Assembly: GCA_031317595.1 (NCBI GenBank)
Contig: JANCMB010000001.1
Span: forward strand, 2,979,610-3,043,609
DNA: 64,000 nucleotides
Direction of reading: 5' to 3'
Origin: Glutamicibacter sp. PS
GTDB lineage: Bacteria > Actinomycetota > Actinomycetes > Actinomycetales > Micrococcaceae
Shown here: positions 50,795-60,154 of the stretch, in pieces
How the letters are laid out: each line of letters begins with the position of its first letter
How positions within the stretch are numbered: the stretch's first letter is position 1
Translations under genes and position numbers: made by a program
The notes under the pieces: generated by a model
What the model saw: only the letters and a program-made list of their open reading frames with translations
Database searches by the model: none
What the model was told of the DNA's origin: nothing

Positions 50795-51909
50795 GGCATG
50801 GCCTCACGCAGTCGCGCAGCGGTCTGTTCGGCACTCACGTCGTTGATGAAGGCGCCCATGGCCGCCTCGGATCCGGCCAAGAACTTCAGTTTGTCGGCGG
50901 AACGGCGTGGACTGGTCAGTTGTAGATGCAACCAGCCGGTCGCGCGGTCAACTGCGGTCAGCGGGGCCTGATGCCACGCGGCGATATAGGGAGTGGGGCT
51001 GGCATACAGTGCGTCATAGCGGCGTAACAGGTCGCGGTAGAGCACGGCCAGTTCGTCGCGTTCGGCTCCGGTCAGTGCTGCCAGATCGGGCACCTGACGA
51101 TGCGGCACCAGATGGGTCTCCAATGGCCAGCGCGCCGCAAAGGGTACATAGGCGGAGAAGTATTCGCCCTCGAAGACCATTCGTTCACCACTCTCCCGCT
51201 CCCTAGCAAGTAATTTGCCCATGAGCGTGCCCCCGGTATCCTCGGCATACCTGCGCGAACGCTCGGCAAGCCGCTGGGCGTACGGGGTGATGTAGGGGTA
51301 GGCATAGATCTGTCCATGCGGGTGATGCAGGGTCACGCCGATGTCTTGGCCGCGGTTTTCAAAGGGGAAAACCTGGCGGATGCCGGGTAGCGCCGAGAGG
51401 GCCGCGGTGCGTTGCGCCCACGCCTCAACGACGGTGCGGGCCCGCGCATCCGTCAGTTGGGAGAAGCTCCCGGCGTGTTCCGGGGTGAAGACCACAACCT
51501 CGCAGCGGCCGTAGGCGGGCTGGGCTTGGCCGTGGGCGGCGTCTGCGAGCTCGTCTTGGATCGGCCCCAGCGAGGGGAAGCGGTTCTCGAAGCAGACCAC
51601 ATCGAAGTCGGCGGCGGGAATTTCGCTATGCCGCCCCGCCACGCTCGGGCAGAGCGGGCACTCTTCCTTCGGCGGCAGATAGGTGCGCGCTTGGCGGTGG
51701 GCGGCGACGGCCACCCAGTCCCCGGTCAACGGATCCTGGCGTAGTTCCCCGCGCGCCGAACGGGGGTCCAGCGCCCGCTGGTCTCGCACCTCTTGTGGCG
51801 GCTCGCGGCCAGCGTCGGCGAAGAAGATCGCCTCGCGGCCATCGGCCAGCCGATGGCTGAGCCAGCCGTGGTTACCGGAATCCGCTAACCCGGAAGTACT
51901 GAGTGACAT
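50791..51909 (-). CDS. galT: Galactose-1-phosphate uridylyltransferase
   Basis: A 372-residue GalT. The active site HHPHGQIYAYP has the H-P-H triad with nucleophile H198; C84 and C87 (CPLC) are zinc ligands. FPFENRGQDIGVTL and WPLETHLVPHR are further family blocks. It transfers UMP between UDP-glucose and galactose 1-phosphate. It follows the ABC permease gene by 50 bases and starts the galT-galK-galE block. Confidence 0.95.
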   Translation of the reverse strand: MSLSTSGLADSGNHGWLSHRLADGREAIFFADAGREPPQEVRDQRALDPRSARGELRQDPLTGDWVAVAAHRQARTYLPPKEECPLCPSVAGRHSEIPAADFDVVCFENRFPSLGPIQDELADAAHGQAQPAYGRCEVVVFTPEHAGSFSQLTDARARTVVEAWAQRTAALSALPGIRQVFPFENRGQDIGVTLHHPHGQIYAYPYITPYAQRLAERSRRYAEDTGGTLMGKLLARERESGERMVFEGEYFSAYVPFAARWPLETHLVPHRQVPDLAALTGAERDELAVLYRDLLRRYDALYASPTPYIAAWHQAPLTAVDRATGWLHLQLTSPRRSADKLKFLAGSEAAMGAFINDVSAEQTAARLREAMP

Positions 51910-51959
51910 TGATTTTCTGCCCTAGTAATTGTTGAAGAACGGTGTCGTGGACGCAGCCT

Positions 51960-53141
51960 CTAGCTGGCTGCCCCAACCCTCCGCTTGTTGTAGATGTCGA
52001 AGGCCACGGCGATGAGCAGCACCATGCCCTTGACCAGTTGCTGCGTCGAGGCACCCACACCCATGAGTTGCATGCCGTTTGAAAGCACCGCCATGACCAG
52101 ACCACCGACAATGGCTCCGGTGACCCGACCCACGCCGCCGGTGGTCGAGGCGCCACCGATGAAACAGGCGGCGATGGCATCGAGCTCGAACATATTGCCC
52201 GCCCCCGGCTGAGCGCCGTTGGACCTGGAGGAGAACACCACGCCGGCGATACCGGCCAACATGCCCATATTCACGAAGATCCAGAAATTGATCTTCTTGA
52301 CGTTCACCCCGGAGAGCCGGGCGGCCGACAGGTTACCGCCGATGGCGTAGACGTGGCGGCCGAAAACGGTACGCGTGGTCAACACGTGGTAGGCGATGAT
52401 GAGCACACCGAGAATCATCAACACGATGGGCATGCCGCGGCTGATGGCGATCTGCCAAAAGAACCAGAGAATCACGGCGGCGGCGAGCGCGTACTTGATG
52501 ATGAACAGCGCCAGCGAATCCGCGTGCTGCCCGAATTTCAGTTGTCCCTGCCGGGTGCGCCAGGCGGAAACCACCAAGCCGACCACCGCAATCACGCCGA
52601 TGACGAGAGTGAAGGTGTCATAGCCGTAGCCTCCGAGCAGTCCGTTAAGGAATCCGCCGGCGATTCGTTGGTATTCGCCGGGGAACGGCGAAAGCGAGAC
52701 GTTATTGAGCACTTCATAGGTCAACCCACGGAACAGCAGCATGCCGGCCAGGGTCACGATGAAGGCCGGGATGCCCACGTAGGCGACCCAGAAGCCCTGC
52801 CATACTCCGCATAGGGCGCCGACCGCGATGCCGGCGAGCATACCCACCCACCACGGGGCTCCGCCCTGGATGACAAGCACCGCGGAGACCGCACCGGTCA
52901 GCGCCACCAGGGAACCGACGGAGAGATCAATGTGCCCGGCGACGATCACCATGATCATGCCCAAGGCGAGCACGAGCACATAGGAGTACTGCAACACAAT
53001 ATTGGTGATGTTGATGGGACTGAGCAACAGGCCCTTGGTGAGCACCGTGAAAAGCACGACGATCAGCACGAAGGCAATATAAATGCCGCTGGTGCGCAGG
53101 TTCTTGGTGAAAATATCCTTCACATCGGAAGCGATGGTCAT
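51960..53141 (-). CDS. gguB: Monosaccharide ABC transporter permease (GguB/MmsB type)
   Basis: A 393-residue permease of the ribose/xylose class with about 10-11 helices. [21 protein letters not shown] (in two pieces) and [24 protein letters not shown] are the class signatures. It overlaps the ATPase gene by 4 bases and leads into galT. It forms the channel for a sugar captured by the ChvE-like protein; given the following gal genes, galactose is the likely substrate, perhaps with L-arabinose or glucose. Confidence 0.9.
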   Translation of the reverse strand: MTIASDVKDIFTKNLRTSGIYIAFVLIVVLFTVLTKGLLLSPINITNIVLQYSYVLVLALGMIMVIVAGHIDLSVGSLVALTGAVSAVLVIQGGAPWWVGMLAGIAVGALCGVWQGFWVAYVGIPAFIVTLAGMLLFRGLTYEVLNNVSLSPFPGEYQRIAGGFLNGLLGGYGYDTFTLVIGVIAVVGLVVSAWRTRQGQLKFGQHADSLALFIIKYALAAAVILWFFWQIAISRGMPIVLMILGVLIIAYHVLTTRTVFGRHVYAIGGNLSAARLSGVNVKKINFWIFVNMGMLAGIAGVVFSSRSNGAQPGAGNMFELDAIAACFIGGASTTGGVGRVTGAIVGGLVMAVLSNGMQLMGVGASTQQLVKGMVLLIAVAFDIYNKRRVGAAS

Positions 53142-54676
53142 CGGGTGTTGTCCTTCTCGAGTGTCATGAGCTCCATCAGGCGTTCCTGGGTGGCTTCGGC
53201 GCGCGGGAGTTGGCCGGTGATCCGGCCGTAGGCGAGTGTGTAAATGCGGTCACAGATCCCTAGTAGCTCCGGTAGTTCGGAGGAGATCACCAGCACCGCC
53301 TTACCTGCGTCGGCGAGCTCGTTGATGATCGTGTAGATCTCGTATTTAGCTCCGACATCGATGCCGCGGGTTGGTTCGTCGAGGATCAGTAGTTCGGGGG
53401 CGGTGTGCAGCCATTTGCCCAATACGACCTTTTGCTGGTTACCGCCCGAGAGGTTTCCGGTTTTGGCCAGCACTGAGGGGGCCTTGATCCGCATGGAGCG
53501 GCGGTAGAACTCGGCGATCTGGATCTCCTTGGGCCCGTTGACGAACCCGCCGGTGGAGATCTTTTGCAGCCCGGCCGCGGTGGTGTTGGTGCGAATATCT
53601 TCGATGAGGTTCAGCCCGAATTTTTTCCGGTCCTCCGAGACATAGGCGATGCCCGCCTTGATGGCTTTGCGCACGCTGGAAGTATCCACGGGCCGGCCAT
53701 CCATCTGCACGGTGCCGGAGATATCCCGCCCATAGCTGTGTCCGAAAATACTCATCGCCAGCTCGGTACGACCAGCGCCCATGAGACCGGCAATGCCCAC
53801 AATCTCACCGGCCCGCACATCCAGCGCCGCTCCATCCACCACCAGCCGATCGGGCTGGGTGGGGTGTCGCACGCTCCAATCCCGCACCTCGAACACCACC
53901 GAGCCAATGTCAGGTTCGCGCGGCGGATAGCGTACCGACAGTTCGCGTCCGACCATGGCCCGAATAATGCGGTCCTGCGTGGTGAACGGGTCGGACATGT
54001 CGAGAGTTTCAACGCTCTGCCCGTCGCGAATGATGGTCGTGGTGTCGGCGATCTCCTCGATCTCTCCGAGCTTGTGGGAGATGATAATGCTGGTGATCCC
54101 CTGCCGCCGAAGATCGCGCAAAAGATCCAAGAGATGCTCGGAGTCGGCGTCATTCAACGCGGCGGTGGGTTCGTCGAGGATGAGCAGCTTGACGTTTTTG
54201 CTCAGCGCCTTGGCGATTTCCACGAGCTGTTGCTTACCCACGCCGAGTTGTCCCACCGGCGTGGCGGGATGCTCGGCAAGACCGACGCGTTCCAATAGAG
54301 CCGCGGCTCGCTGGTTCGTAGAGTTCCAGTCGATGAATCCGGCGTGCTGGGTTTCGTTGCCTAGGAAGATGTTCTCCGCCACCGACAGGTGCGGCACCAG
54401 CGCCAATTCTTGATGGATGATGACGATCCCGAGCGCTTCGGAATCCTTGATGGTGCTGGCCTTGAGCTCAACACCGTCAAAGTGGATGCTGCCGGAGTAG
54501 CTTCCATGCGGGTACACCCCGGAGAGGACCTTCATAAGCGTGGATTTCCCAGCGCCGTTCTCACCACAGATGGCGTGGATCTCTCCGGCGGCAACCGATA
54601 GGTTGACGCCGTCAAGAGCCTTAACCCCGGGAAAGGTTTTGATGATGTCCTGCATGCGCAGGATGGTGTTCTCCAT
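53138..54676 (-). CDS. gguA: Monosaccharide ABC transporter ATPase (GguA/MmsA type)
   Basis: A 512-residue double ABC ATPase. First domain: Walker [15 protein letters not shown], an unusual signature [15 protein letters not shown] and [12 protein letters not shown]. Second domain: degenerate Walker [17 protein letters not shown], signature [15 protein letters not shown] and [13 protein letters not shown]. This double layout is normal for the RbsA/XylG class. It lies 42 bases after the binding-protein gene and overlaps the permease. Confidence 0.95.
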   Translation of the reverse strand: MENTILRMQDIIKTFPGVKALDGVNLSVAAGEIHAICGENGAGKSTLMKVLSGVYPHGSYSGSIHFDGVELKASTIKDSEALGIVIIHQELALVPHLSVAENIFLGNETQHAGFIDWNSTNQRAAALLERVGLAEHPATPVGQLGVGKQQLVEIAKALSKNVKLLILDEPTAALNDADSEHLLDLLRDLRRQGITSIIISHKLGEIEEIADTTTIIRDGQSVETLDMSDPFTTQDRIIRAMVGRELSVRYPPREPDIGSVVFEVRDWSVRHPTQPDRLVVDGAALDVRAGEIVGIAGLMGAGRTELAMSIFGHSYGRDISGTVQMDGRPVDTSSVRKAIKAGIAYVSEDRKKFGLNLIEDIRTNTTAAGLQKISTGGFVNGPKEIQIAEFYRRSMRIKAPSVLAKTGNLSGGNQQKVVLGKWLHTAPELLILDEPTRGIDVGAKYEIYTIINELADAGKAVLVISSELPELLGICDRIYTLAYGRITGQLPRAEATQERLMELMTLEKDNTR

Positions 54677-54718
54677 GTGAGCTCGTTCTTCCCCTCGCGT
54701 GCGCCCTGCCGTGGGCGG

Positions 54719-55885
54719 TTACTTGCTCTGCCCGGCGGCAACTTCGTCGGCCGTGTAGTAACCGGAGTCGACCAACAGCGAAGAAATGTTCTCGGCCGTA
54801 ACAATGTCCGAGTCCAGTAGGTAGGACGGAACGGTTGTCACGCCGTTGTCGTAGCTGGAGGTGTCATTGGCTTCCGGCTCGTTGCCTTCGGCGAAGTCCT
54901 TGACCGCGGTGACCGCCTGGCTGGCGAGCTTGCGGGTGTCCTTGAAGATCGTGGAGTACTGCACCTTGTCGTCGATGAGTTTCACGGAGGCGATTTCCGC
55001 GTCCTGTCCGGTGATGATCGGCAGTCCAGCGTCGATATCGGCTCCGTAGCCGGCGTTGCTCAGCGCGGTGATCACGCCGCGCGAGATGCCATCGAAGGGT
55101 GAGAGGATTCCGTCGATCTTCTTCTTGCCGCCGCCGTAATGAGCGGTGATCAGGTCCTCCATGCGGCTTTGCGCTTCTTCTTGGGACCAGCGCAGGGTGG
55201 CGGTTTGCTCAATGGTCGTCTGCCCGGAGCCGACCACTAGGGTGCCGTCATCGAGGTAGGGCTTGAGAGTATCCATCGCACCCTTGAAGAAGAAGTGCGC
55301 GTTGTTGTCGTCCACGGAGCCGGCGAACAGCTCAACGTTCAGCGGTCCCTTCTTCGTGGTGCGTTCGCCCTGTTCATCGAGCAGCCCCAGTCCGGTCAGC
55401 AGCGAGGTGGCCTGCTGAACGCCCACCTTGTAGTTGTCGAAGGTGACATAGAAGTCGACATTCTCGGTGCCGTTGATCAGCCGGTCGTAGGAGATGATCG
55501 GAATACTCTGATCGGCGGCCGCTTGAAGTTGGGTGGAGAGGGCGGTGCCGTCGATGGAGGCCACGACGAGAATATCGGCGCCCTTGGTGATCATCTGGTC
55601 GATCTGCTGCTGTTGCGTGGGGATATCGTCGTTGGCGAACTGCAGGTCGACCTCGTAGCCGGCCTCTTCAAGCTGGGACTTCACGGCGGCACCATCGGCA
55701 ATCCAACGCTCCGAGGTTTCGGTGGGCATGGCCACGCCGACTTGCACGTCGCCTGGTTCCATCGCATCGCCACCACCGGCCGCACCGGCCCCGGCTCCCC
55801 CGCCACCGCAGGCGGCCAAACCCGTAATGAACGCCAACGAACCGAGCGCAGCTACCGTGCGGCGAGCCCATGTTTTCCGTGCCAT
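54719..55885 (-). CDS. chvE: ChvE-like monosaccharide-binding lipoprotein
   Basis: A 388-residue periplasmic-binding type I protein anchored as a lipoprotein (lipobox L-A-A-C, C26). The mature start VQVGVAMPTETSERWIADG and later QMITKGADILVVASIDG, SYDRLINGTENVDFYVTFDN (in pieces) and GILSPFDGISRGVITAL are typical of ChvE/XylF binding proteins. First gene of the operon chvE-gguA-gguB-galT-galK-galE, so it likely binds galactose. AGGAGG lies before the ATG. Confidence 0.92.
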   Translation of the reverse strand: MARKTWARRTVAALGSLAFITGLAACGGGGAGAGAAGGGDAMEPGDVQVGVAMPTETSERWIADGAAVKSQLEEAGYEVDLQFANDDIPTQQQQIDQMITKGADILVVASIDGTALSTQLQAAADQSIPIISYDRLINGTENVDFYVTFDNYKVGVQQATSLLTGLGLLDEQGERTTKKGPLNVELFAGSVDDNNAHFFFKGAMDTLKPYLDDGTLVVGSGQTTIEQTATLRWSQEEAQSRMEDLITAHYGGGKKKIDGILSPFDGISRGVITALSNAGYGADIDAGLPIITGQDAEIASVKLIDDKVQYSTIFKDTRKLASQAVTAVKDFAEGNEPEANDTSSYDNGVTTVPSYLLDSDIVTAENISSLLVDSGYYTADEVAAGQSK

Positions 55886-55938
55886 GTAATCCTCCTGCTA
55901 GTCCTTCGTTGTCGGGCGATGGAGCCAGACTCACACAA

Positions 55939-55952
55939 TGTTAGCGCTAACA
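55939..55952. promoter_or_regulatory. LacI-type operator upstream of the galactose import operon
   Basis: TGTTAGCGCTAACA is a perfect 14-base palindrome with a central CG, the classic LacI/GalR-family operator, 54 bases before the chvE start. No LacI gene is adjacent, and the only LacI gene in the window has a different operator, so the regulator lies elsewhere. Confidence 0.75.
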
Positions 55953-56026
55953 AGTGATGCGAGCCACCCCGAAGAGCAAATTCTTCACTTCCCACCCAGG
56001 GACCTCGAAGTGGCAACAAATGCACG

Positions 56027-56056
56027 AAGACCCGACCCCTACGGGGGTCGGGTCTT
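56027..56056. terminator. Terminator after the urate operon
   Basis: AAGACCCGACCCC and GGGGTCGGGTCTT form a perfect 13-base stem with a 4-base loop, 30 bases past the permease stop (minus strand). Confidence 0.85.
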
Positions 56057-56085
56057 GCTCATGCGCGCTATAGGTGTTCTTCTAC

Positions 56086-57627
56086 CTAGTGACCGTGGCC
56101 GACATCGGCCAGCTTCGGTTTAGGCATTTCGATTGCACCCGTTTCAATTTTTTCGAACTCCTCCGGGGTGACCACGGGGATTTCGTAGCCGTCCTTGTCG
56201 ATGAGCTTTCCGCCCTCGAAGTGGTCCCCGTCGATCAGGCCGCACACCTCATCCTTGCGAACCAGACGCGGTGGGGCGGCCGAGAAGACCGAGCCATCCT
56301 TCTTCGGGGTGCCGAAACGCATCTCGTTGAACAGCAGATTCAGCAGCACGGCCATCAGCGCGGCCGAGGAGATACCCGAGTGGAAGATGGTCTCGAACCA
56401 GGTCGGGAAGTTATGGTAAAAATCCGGCTTCACGATGGGCAGGCAGCCAAAGGAGATGGACGCGGCCACAATGGCCAGGTTCAAACCGTCGTACTTCACC
56501 TTGGACAGCGTGCGGATGCCGGAGGCGGCCACGGTGCCGAACAGGACGATGCCCGCGCCACCGAGCACTGGCATCGGAATGGCGGCCACCACGCGACCGA
56601 GGACCGGAAGCAGGCCGAGGACCAGCAAGATACCGCCACCGGCGGCCACCACGAAACGGCTGGTAATGCCGGTGATCGCTACCAGGCCGACGTTCTGCGC
56701 GAACGCGGACTGGGTGAAGGTGTTGAAAATGGGGGCGAACATCGAGGACGCCATATCGGCACGCAGGCCATTGGCGATGCGCTTGCGGTCCACCTTGGTG
56801 CCGGCAATCTCGCCCACGGCGAGGATGTCGGCTGTGGTCTCGGTCAGAATAACGAGCACCACAATGGTCATCGAGATAATGCCACCGATTTCAAAGACCG
56901 GCATGCCGAAAGCTAGCGGCTGCGGAATCGCGAAGATGGCACCATCGCCGACCTTCGAGAAATCGGCCATGCCTACGACGGCGGCCACCACCGTGCCGAT
57001 CACGATAGCCAGCAAAATCGACAGTCGCGAGATCGCGGCGTTACCGACCTTCGAGAGCAACAAGACGATCAACAGTGTCAGACCGGCCAGCCCAATGTTG
57101 GCCAGCGAACCGTAATCCTCGGTACTCGAGTTTCCGCCCATGGCCCAGTTCGCGGCTACCGGGGTGAGCGATACACCGATCATGGTGATCACCACGCCGG
57201 TCACCACCGGAGGGAAGAATCTAATCACACGGGCAAAGAACGGTGTGATCAGGAAACCAATCGCCGAGGCGGCCAGCACCGCACCGAAGACCGCTTGAAT
57301 GCCGCCGCCGCCATTGACGATGGCTACCATGGTGGCCACGGAGGCGAACGAGGTTCCCTGCACGAGGGGCAACTGCGCCCCGAAGAAAGGAATGCCGATG
57401 GTCTGCAGAATCGTGGCCAGACCACCTACAAACAGGCAGCAGGCAACCAACAGGCCCAGATCAGCACTGTCCATCCCGGCGGCACCGCCGATGATCAGTG
57501 GCGGGGCAATGATGCCGCCGTACATGGTTAAGACGTGTTGCATGCCATAGGCAATTGTCTTCCCAATCGGCAACTTTTCGTCTTCGGGACGCTGTGGTTT
57601 GATAGATTCGACTTTCGCAGCGCGCAT
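56086..57627 (-). CDS. Nucleobase:cation symporter-2, urate/xanthine permease
   Basis: A 513-residue NCS2 permease with about 14 helices. QHVLTMYGGIIAPPLIIG (helix 1), QLPLVQGTSFASVA (helix 3) and FLVGVVITMIGVSLTP-like core helices fit the family; the motif with conserved residues in helix 8-10 includes VVLVILTETTADILAVGE, where the glutamate binds the purine ring, and a GDVAS-like stretch. AGGAGG lies before the ATG. It is last in the operon uraD-hiuH-uox-permease, so urate is the likely substrate. C-terminal ~70 residues are hydrophilic. Confidence 0.9.
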   Translation of the reverse strand: MRAAKVESIKPQRPEDEKLPIGKTIAYGMQHVLTMYGGIIAPPLIIGGAAGMDSADLGLLVACCLFVGGLATILQTIGIPFFGAQLPLVQGTSFASVATMVAIVNGGGGIQAVFGAVLAASAIGFLITPFFARVIRFFPPVVTGVVITMIGVSLTPVAANWAMGGNSSTEDYGSLANIGLAGLTLLIVLLLSKVGNAAISRLSILLAIVIGTVVAAVVGMADFSKVGDGAIFAIPQPLAFGMPVFEIGGIISMTIVVLVILTETTADILAVGEIAGTKVDRKRIANGLRADMASSMFAPIFNTFTQSAFAQNVGLVAITGITSRFVVAAGGGILLVLGLLPVLGRVVAAIPMPVLGGAGIVLFGTVAASGIRTLSKVKYDGLNLAIVAASISFGCLPIVKPDFYHNFPTWFETIFHSGISSAALMAVLLNLLFNEMRFGTPKKDGSVFSAAPPRLVRKDEVCGLIDGDHFEGGKLIDKDGYEIPVVTPEEFEKIETGAIEMPKPKLADVGHGH

Positions 57628-57705
57628 GGCTGACCTCCTTCGTCAGTTTGCTGCAAGGGGCGTGTCCGTGCGGCTACACGGACACGCCCCAATAGGCATT
57701 AAGGG

Positions 57706-58629
57706 CTAGATGAATGCCGGGATGTTGGTCCAGATCGGGTGCTTGGCGCTGGCGCCTTCGCGCTCGACAGTGGCTTCGATCAGACCGTATGGGCGGTCTG
57801 CGGCGAAAAACACTTCGTTCGGGTTGTCCTGGCCGAAGACCTCGAGATCCACCAGGAAGTGGTGGTTGTTCGGCAGCGAGAACTTGATCTCGGAAATCTC
57901 CGGGTTGGCCTCCAGTGCAGCCTTGCCCATTTCGAACATGGTGTGCTGCAGGGCCAGCGAGTGAGTGTTGGCGAACAAGGTCAGCAACTGCTCACGCACC
58001 GAGGCGTACACGGCGTTGAAGTCGATGCCGGCTTCGATGGCCTCGTTCGAGTAGCGCCAGCGAGCGGTCACGTCGGTGGCCAAAATGCGGTCGGTGGTTT
58101 CCTTCAGCGTGGTGTACTTGTCACGCGGGAAACCGTGGAACTCCGAACCGGTGGACTTCAGGACGGTCAGGTCCTCAAGGCCGGCGACGATGCTCTTCGA
58201 ACCGTCTTCGGCGATCTCCAGAACGGCGGTGCGTACCTCGCTCTTGTTCTTCGAGAAGGCGTGATCGTGGTCGTTGATGCGGTCCCAGAAGTACTGCTGG
58301 GCTGCCCAGCGGCCTCCGGTGATCCACTCGAACTCGCTGGTGAAGTGGTTACCCAACTTCAGCAGGAACTCTTCCGGGCTGCGCACGCCGTCACGGGCTA
58401 GGCCGTAGACGGTGTTCTTCTGGGTGTCGGTCGGGACGACCAGACCATTGTCACCCTCGTAGTGTGCCTTGGTGAAGTCGCCGTGGAGCTGGCTGGTGAC
58501 GTTCAGGTCTTCGATCTCGTGGCGAGCGGTGTCGCGGGTGATCTTGACCAGGCGAACTTCGGCCTTGCCGTACTGGTTCTCGCCCAGGACGATCTTGGTG
58601 GCGGCGGGAGCGGTGGTTTCGGTAGTCAT
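57706..58629 (-). CDS. uox: Urate oxidase
   Basis: A 307-residue uricase: oxidises urate to 5-hydroxyisourate, cofactor-free. Two tandem tunnel-fold halves with GENQYGKAEVRLVKI, YGLARDGVRSPEEFLLKLGNHF (pieces), LKSTGSEFHGFPRDKYTTL (the substrate-binding F and R region) and SLPNNHHFLVDLEVFGQDN with the family's N and H residues. The ATG at 58629 is preferred over an upstream frame. It lies 4 bases after hiuH and 78 before the permease. Confidence 0.96.
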   Translation of the reverse strand: MTTETTAPAATKIVLGENQYGKAEVRLVKITRDTARHEIEDLNVTSQLHGDFTKAHYEGDNGLVVPTDTQKNTVYGLARDGVRSPEEFLLKLGNHFTSEFEWITGGRWAAQQYFWDRINDHDHAFSKNKSEVRTAVLEIAEDGSKSIVAGLEDLTVLKSTGSEFHGFPRDKYTTLKETTDRILATDVTARWRYSNEAIEAGIDFNAVYASVREQLLTLFANTHSLALQHTMFEMGKAALEANPEISEIKFSLPNNHHFLVDLEVFGQDNPNEVFFAADRPYGLIEATVEREGASAKHPIWTNIPAFI

Positions 58630-58633
58630 GGTT

Positions 58634-58987
58634 CTAACTTCCTCGGTACGTGGAATATGCAAACGGGCTGATAAGAAGAGGTACGTGGTAGTGCTCATCG
58701 ACGCTATTGACGTAGAAGTCGATGCTTACCGCGGGGAAGAAGCTTTCCGTTCCCTGCTTCCCGAAGTAGTCGCCGGTCTCGAAGGAAACCCGGTAATGTC
58801 CTACTTCAACCTGTGTCGGTCCCAGGTTCTTGATGCGGCCATCCGCATCGGTTTCGCCGGTTCCAATTTCTTGCCAGCCGGATGCCGTCTTGGCTTCCAG
58901 CGTGGCCTTGACACCGGAGGCAGGCCTCCCGGTCCCGGTGTCGAGTACATGGGTGGTGATGTGGCTGCGCTCAGTTACATCTGCCAT
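58634..58987 (-). CDS. hiuH: 5-hydroxyisourate hydrolase
   Basis: A 117-residue transthyretin-fold hydrolase. All family signatures are present: N-terminal HITTHVLDTGTGRPA with the catalytic histidine, an internal arginine strand, HYHVPLLISPFAYSTYRGS at the end, closing with Y-R-G-S. It opens 5-hydroxyisourate to OHCU, the substrate of UraD. It sits between uraD and uox; AAGGAGTT precedes the ATG. Confidence 0.97.
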   Translation of the reverse strand: MADVTERSHITTHVLDTGTGRPASGVKATLEAKTASGWQEIGTGETDADGRIKNLGPTQVEVGHYRVSFETGDYFGKQGTESFFPAVSIDFYVNSVDEHYHVPLLISPFAYSTYRGS

Positions 58988-59041
58988 TGATAACTCCTTG
59001 GGTAAGGGGTTTATATTCGGGGAAAATCTGGCGTCGAGCGC

Positions 59042-59536
59042 CTAGTTGTTAATCGCATTCGAGAGGCGCAAAAGTGCAATGGCTCGAAGCTGTTCGGCGA
59101 CCTCGCGCATTTCGGTGGCGTCATCATTGCCGACGCGACGCTGGCATTCGGCCAGGATCTCTTCGGTGGTGCGACCCGCTGCGCGGATCAAAAAGACGCG
59201 GTTGAAGCGCTGCTCGTACTCACGGTTGGCTTCTACCAGACGGGCCTTGGCTTCATCATCCAAGGAGAGCCCGGACTGCTCGCCACGCGAAAGGTTCGCT
59301 TCCTTAGATTCACCCTCGGCTCGTTCGCCAATTCTCGGGTGATGGGCCAGAGCGGCGTTAACCTCTTCTTCGGTGAAGGGATTGGCGCTGCGCTCGGCGG
59401 CGCGCTGAAGTTCATCGACGGAGCCGAAGGGGCGGGCCGAAAGCACCTCGTCAACCCACCGGTCAATATCGATGCATGGGCGCAAGATCGCCCCGGCCTC
59501 GGAGTCGCTTAGGGTGTTGAAGGATTCTAAATCCAT
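59042..59536 (-). CDS. uraD: 2-oxo-4-hydroxy-4-carboxy-5-ureidoimidazoline (OHCU) decarboxylase
   Basis: A 164-residue all-helical decarboxylase giving (S)-allantoin. HPRIGERAEG carries the catalytic histidine, followed by SRGEQSGL and REYEQRFNRVFLIRAAGRT, the family's other blocks. First gene of the urate operon, directly behind the IclR-type operator. GAAAGAGCTGAT before the ATG contains a modest RBS. Confidence 0.95.
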   Translation of the reverse strand: MDLESFNTLSDSEAGAILRPCIDIDRWVDEVLSARPFGSVDELQRAAERSANPFTEEEVNAALAHHPRIGERAEGESKEANLSRGEQSGLSLDDEAKARLVEANREYEQRFNRVFLIRAAGRTTEEILAECQRRVGNDDATEMREVAEQLRAIALLRLSNAINN

Positions 59537-59625
59537 CGGTATCAGCTCTTTCGTCCTGCTCTGCTCGATCCGCTCGCTGACACCCTTACCACCGACTGGC
59601 TCGTCGGCTTCGACTAGATGTTTCT

Positions 59626-59680
59626 GGATCGTGGAAACTTCGTTCCACTACTGTAAGCCCAATCACACCCAGTGAGTCAA
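59626..59680 (-). promoter_or_regulatory. Urate operon promoter with IclR-type operator
   Basis: Minus-strand TTGACT (59680-59675) and TACAGT (59655-59650) are 19 bases apart. GTGGAA-ACTTCG-TTCCAC (59631-59648) is a perfect inverted repeat at the predicted start site. GGATCGTGGAAA (59626-59637) is identical over 12 bases to 8750-8761 beside the iclR gene, the main reason to name IclR as regulator. Confidence 0.65.
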
Positions 59681-59813
59681 GTGGAATCCCTCACATTGCA
59701 TAAAATCAGATTTTTTCTAGGCGGAAATCCTGCTTGGCGAAAGAATATGACACACACCACTTGCGCGTCGAGCTAAAGTCTGACCATAATGATTTCACAA
59801 CATAGAAACTAAC

Positions 59814-59828
59814 TTCCGCAATACGGAA
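59814..59828. promoter_or_regulatory. Second IclR-type inverted repeat (TTCCG-n5-CGGAA)
   Basis: Perfect 5-base arms with a 5-base centre, 27 bases before the start of the 62-residue gene. It matches the degenerate site at 8663-8677 in layout. Confidence 0.5.
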
Positions 59829-59854
59829 TAAACTAGACTCAAAGGAGGGTCGCC

Positions 59855-60043
59855 ATGACCGCCATCAATTCGGCCGAAACGCACTGCACACAGGATGAAT
59901 CCCTGGTCCACGCGGCCACTGACGCACTACGCACGGGACTGTTTGCTCCGATCCCCAACCTGGATCCGGACATCAACAACCGGGTGCGCATCTCCCCAGC
60001 TGCTCCCACCATCTGGGACCGCTTCTTCGGCAAGAAGCGCTAA
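59855..60043 (+). CDS. Small protein of unknown function (62 residues)
   Basis: A 62-residue polar protein with no signal peptide or membrane segment; the C-terminus reads IWDRFFGKKR. Evidence that it is real: AAAGGAGG 7-8 bases before the ATG, codon use with G/C in third positions like its neighbours, and a strong terminator 30 bases after the stop, so it is its own transcription unit. It is divergent from the urate operon, next to an IclR-type repeat. I do not recognise it and assign no function. Confidence 0.65.
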   Translation: MTAINSAETHCTQDESLVHAATDALRTGLFAPIPNLDPDINNRVRISPAAPTIWDRFFGKKR

Positions 60044-60072
60044 GCCACCGGCCACCGCCGGTCCTGTAGACC

Positions 60073-60122
60073 ACGCAGAGCCCTTTCTCCTGAGGCGTCG
60101 AGAATGGGCTCTGCGTTCTTTT
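60073..60122 (+). terminator. Terminator after the 62-residue gene
   Basis: ACGCAGAGCCC (60073-60083) and GGGCTCTGCGT (60106-60116) form a perfect 11-base stem followed by TCTTTT. Confidence 0.88.
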
Positions 60123-60154
60123 ATGCGCAGGCGCAAGGGCTTTTCAGACCACGA

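Larger units (their letters stand above)
59537..59854. promoter_or_regulatory. Divergent control region between the urate operon and a small gene
   Basis: This 318-base gap holds no gene I can support. It contains the urate-operon promoter with its IclR-type operator (59631-59680), a second 5-5-5 repeat TTCCG-CAATA-CGGAA (59814-59828) close to the small gene, and AAAGGAGG just before that gene. It is AT-rich between 59690 and 59840. Confidence 0.6.
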
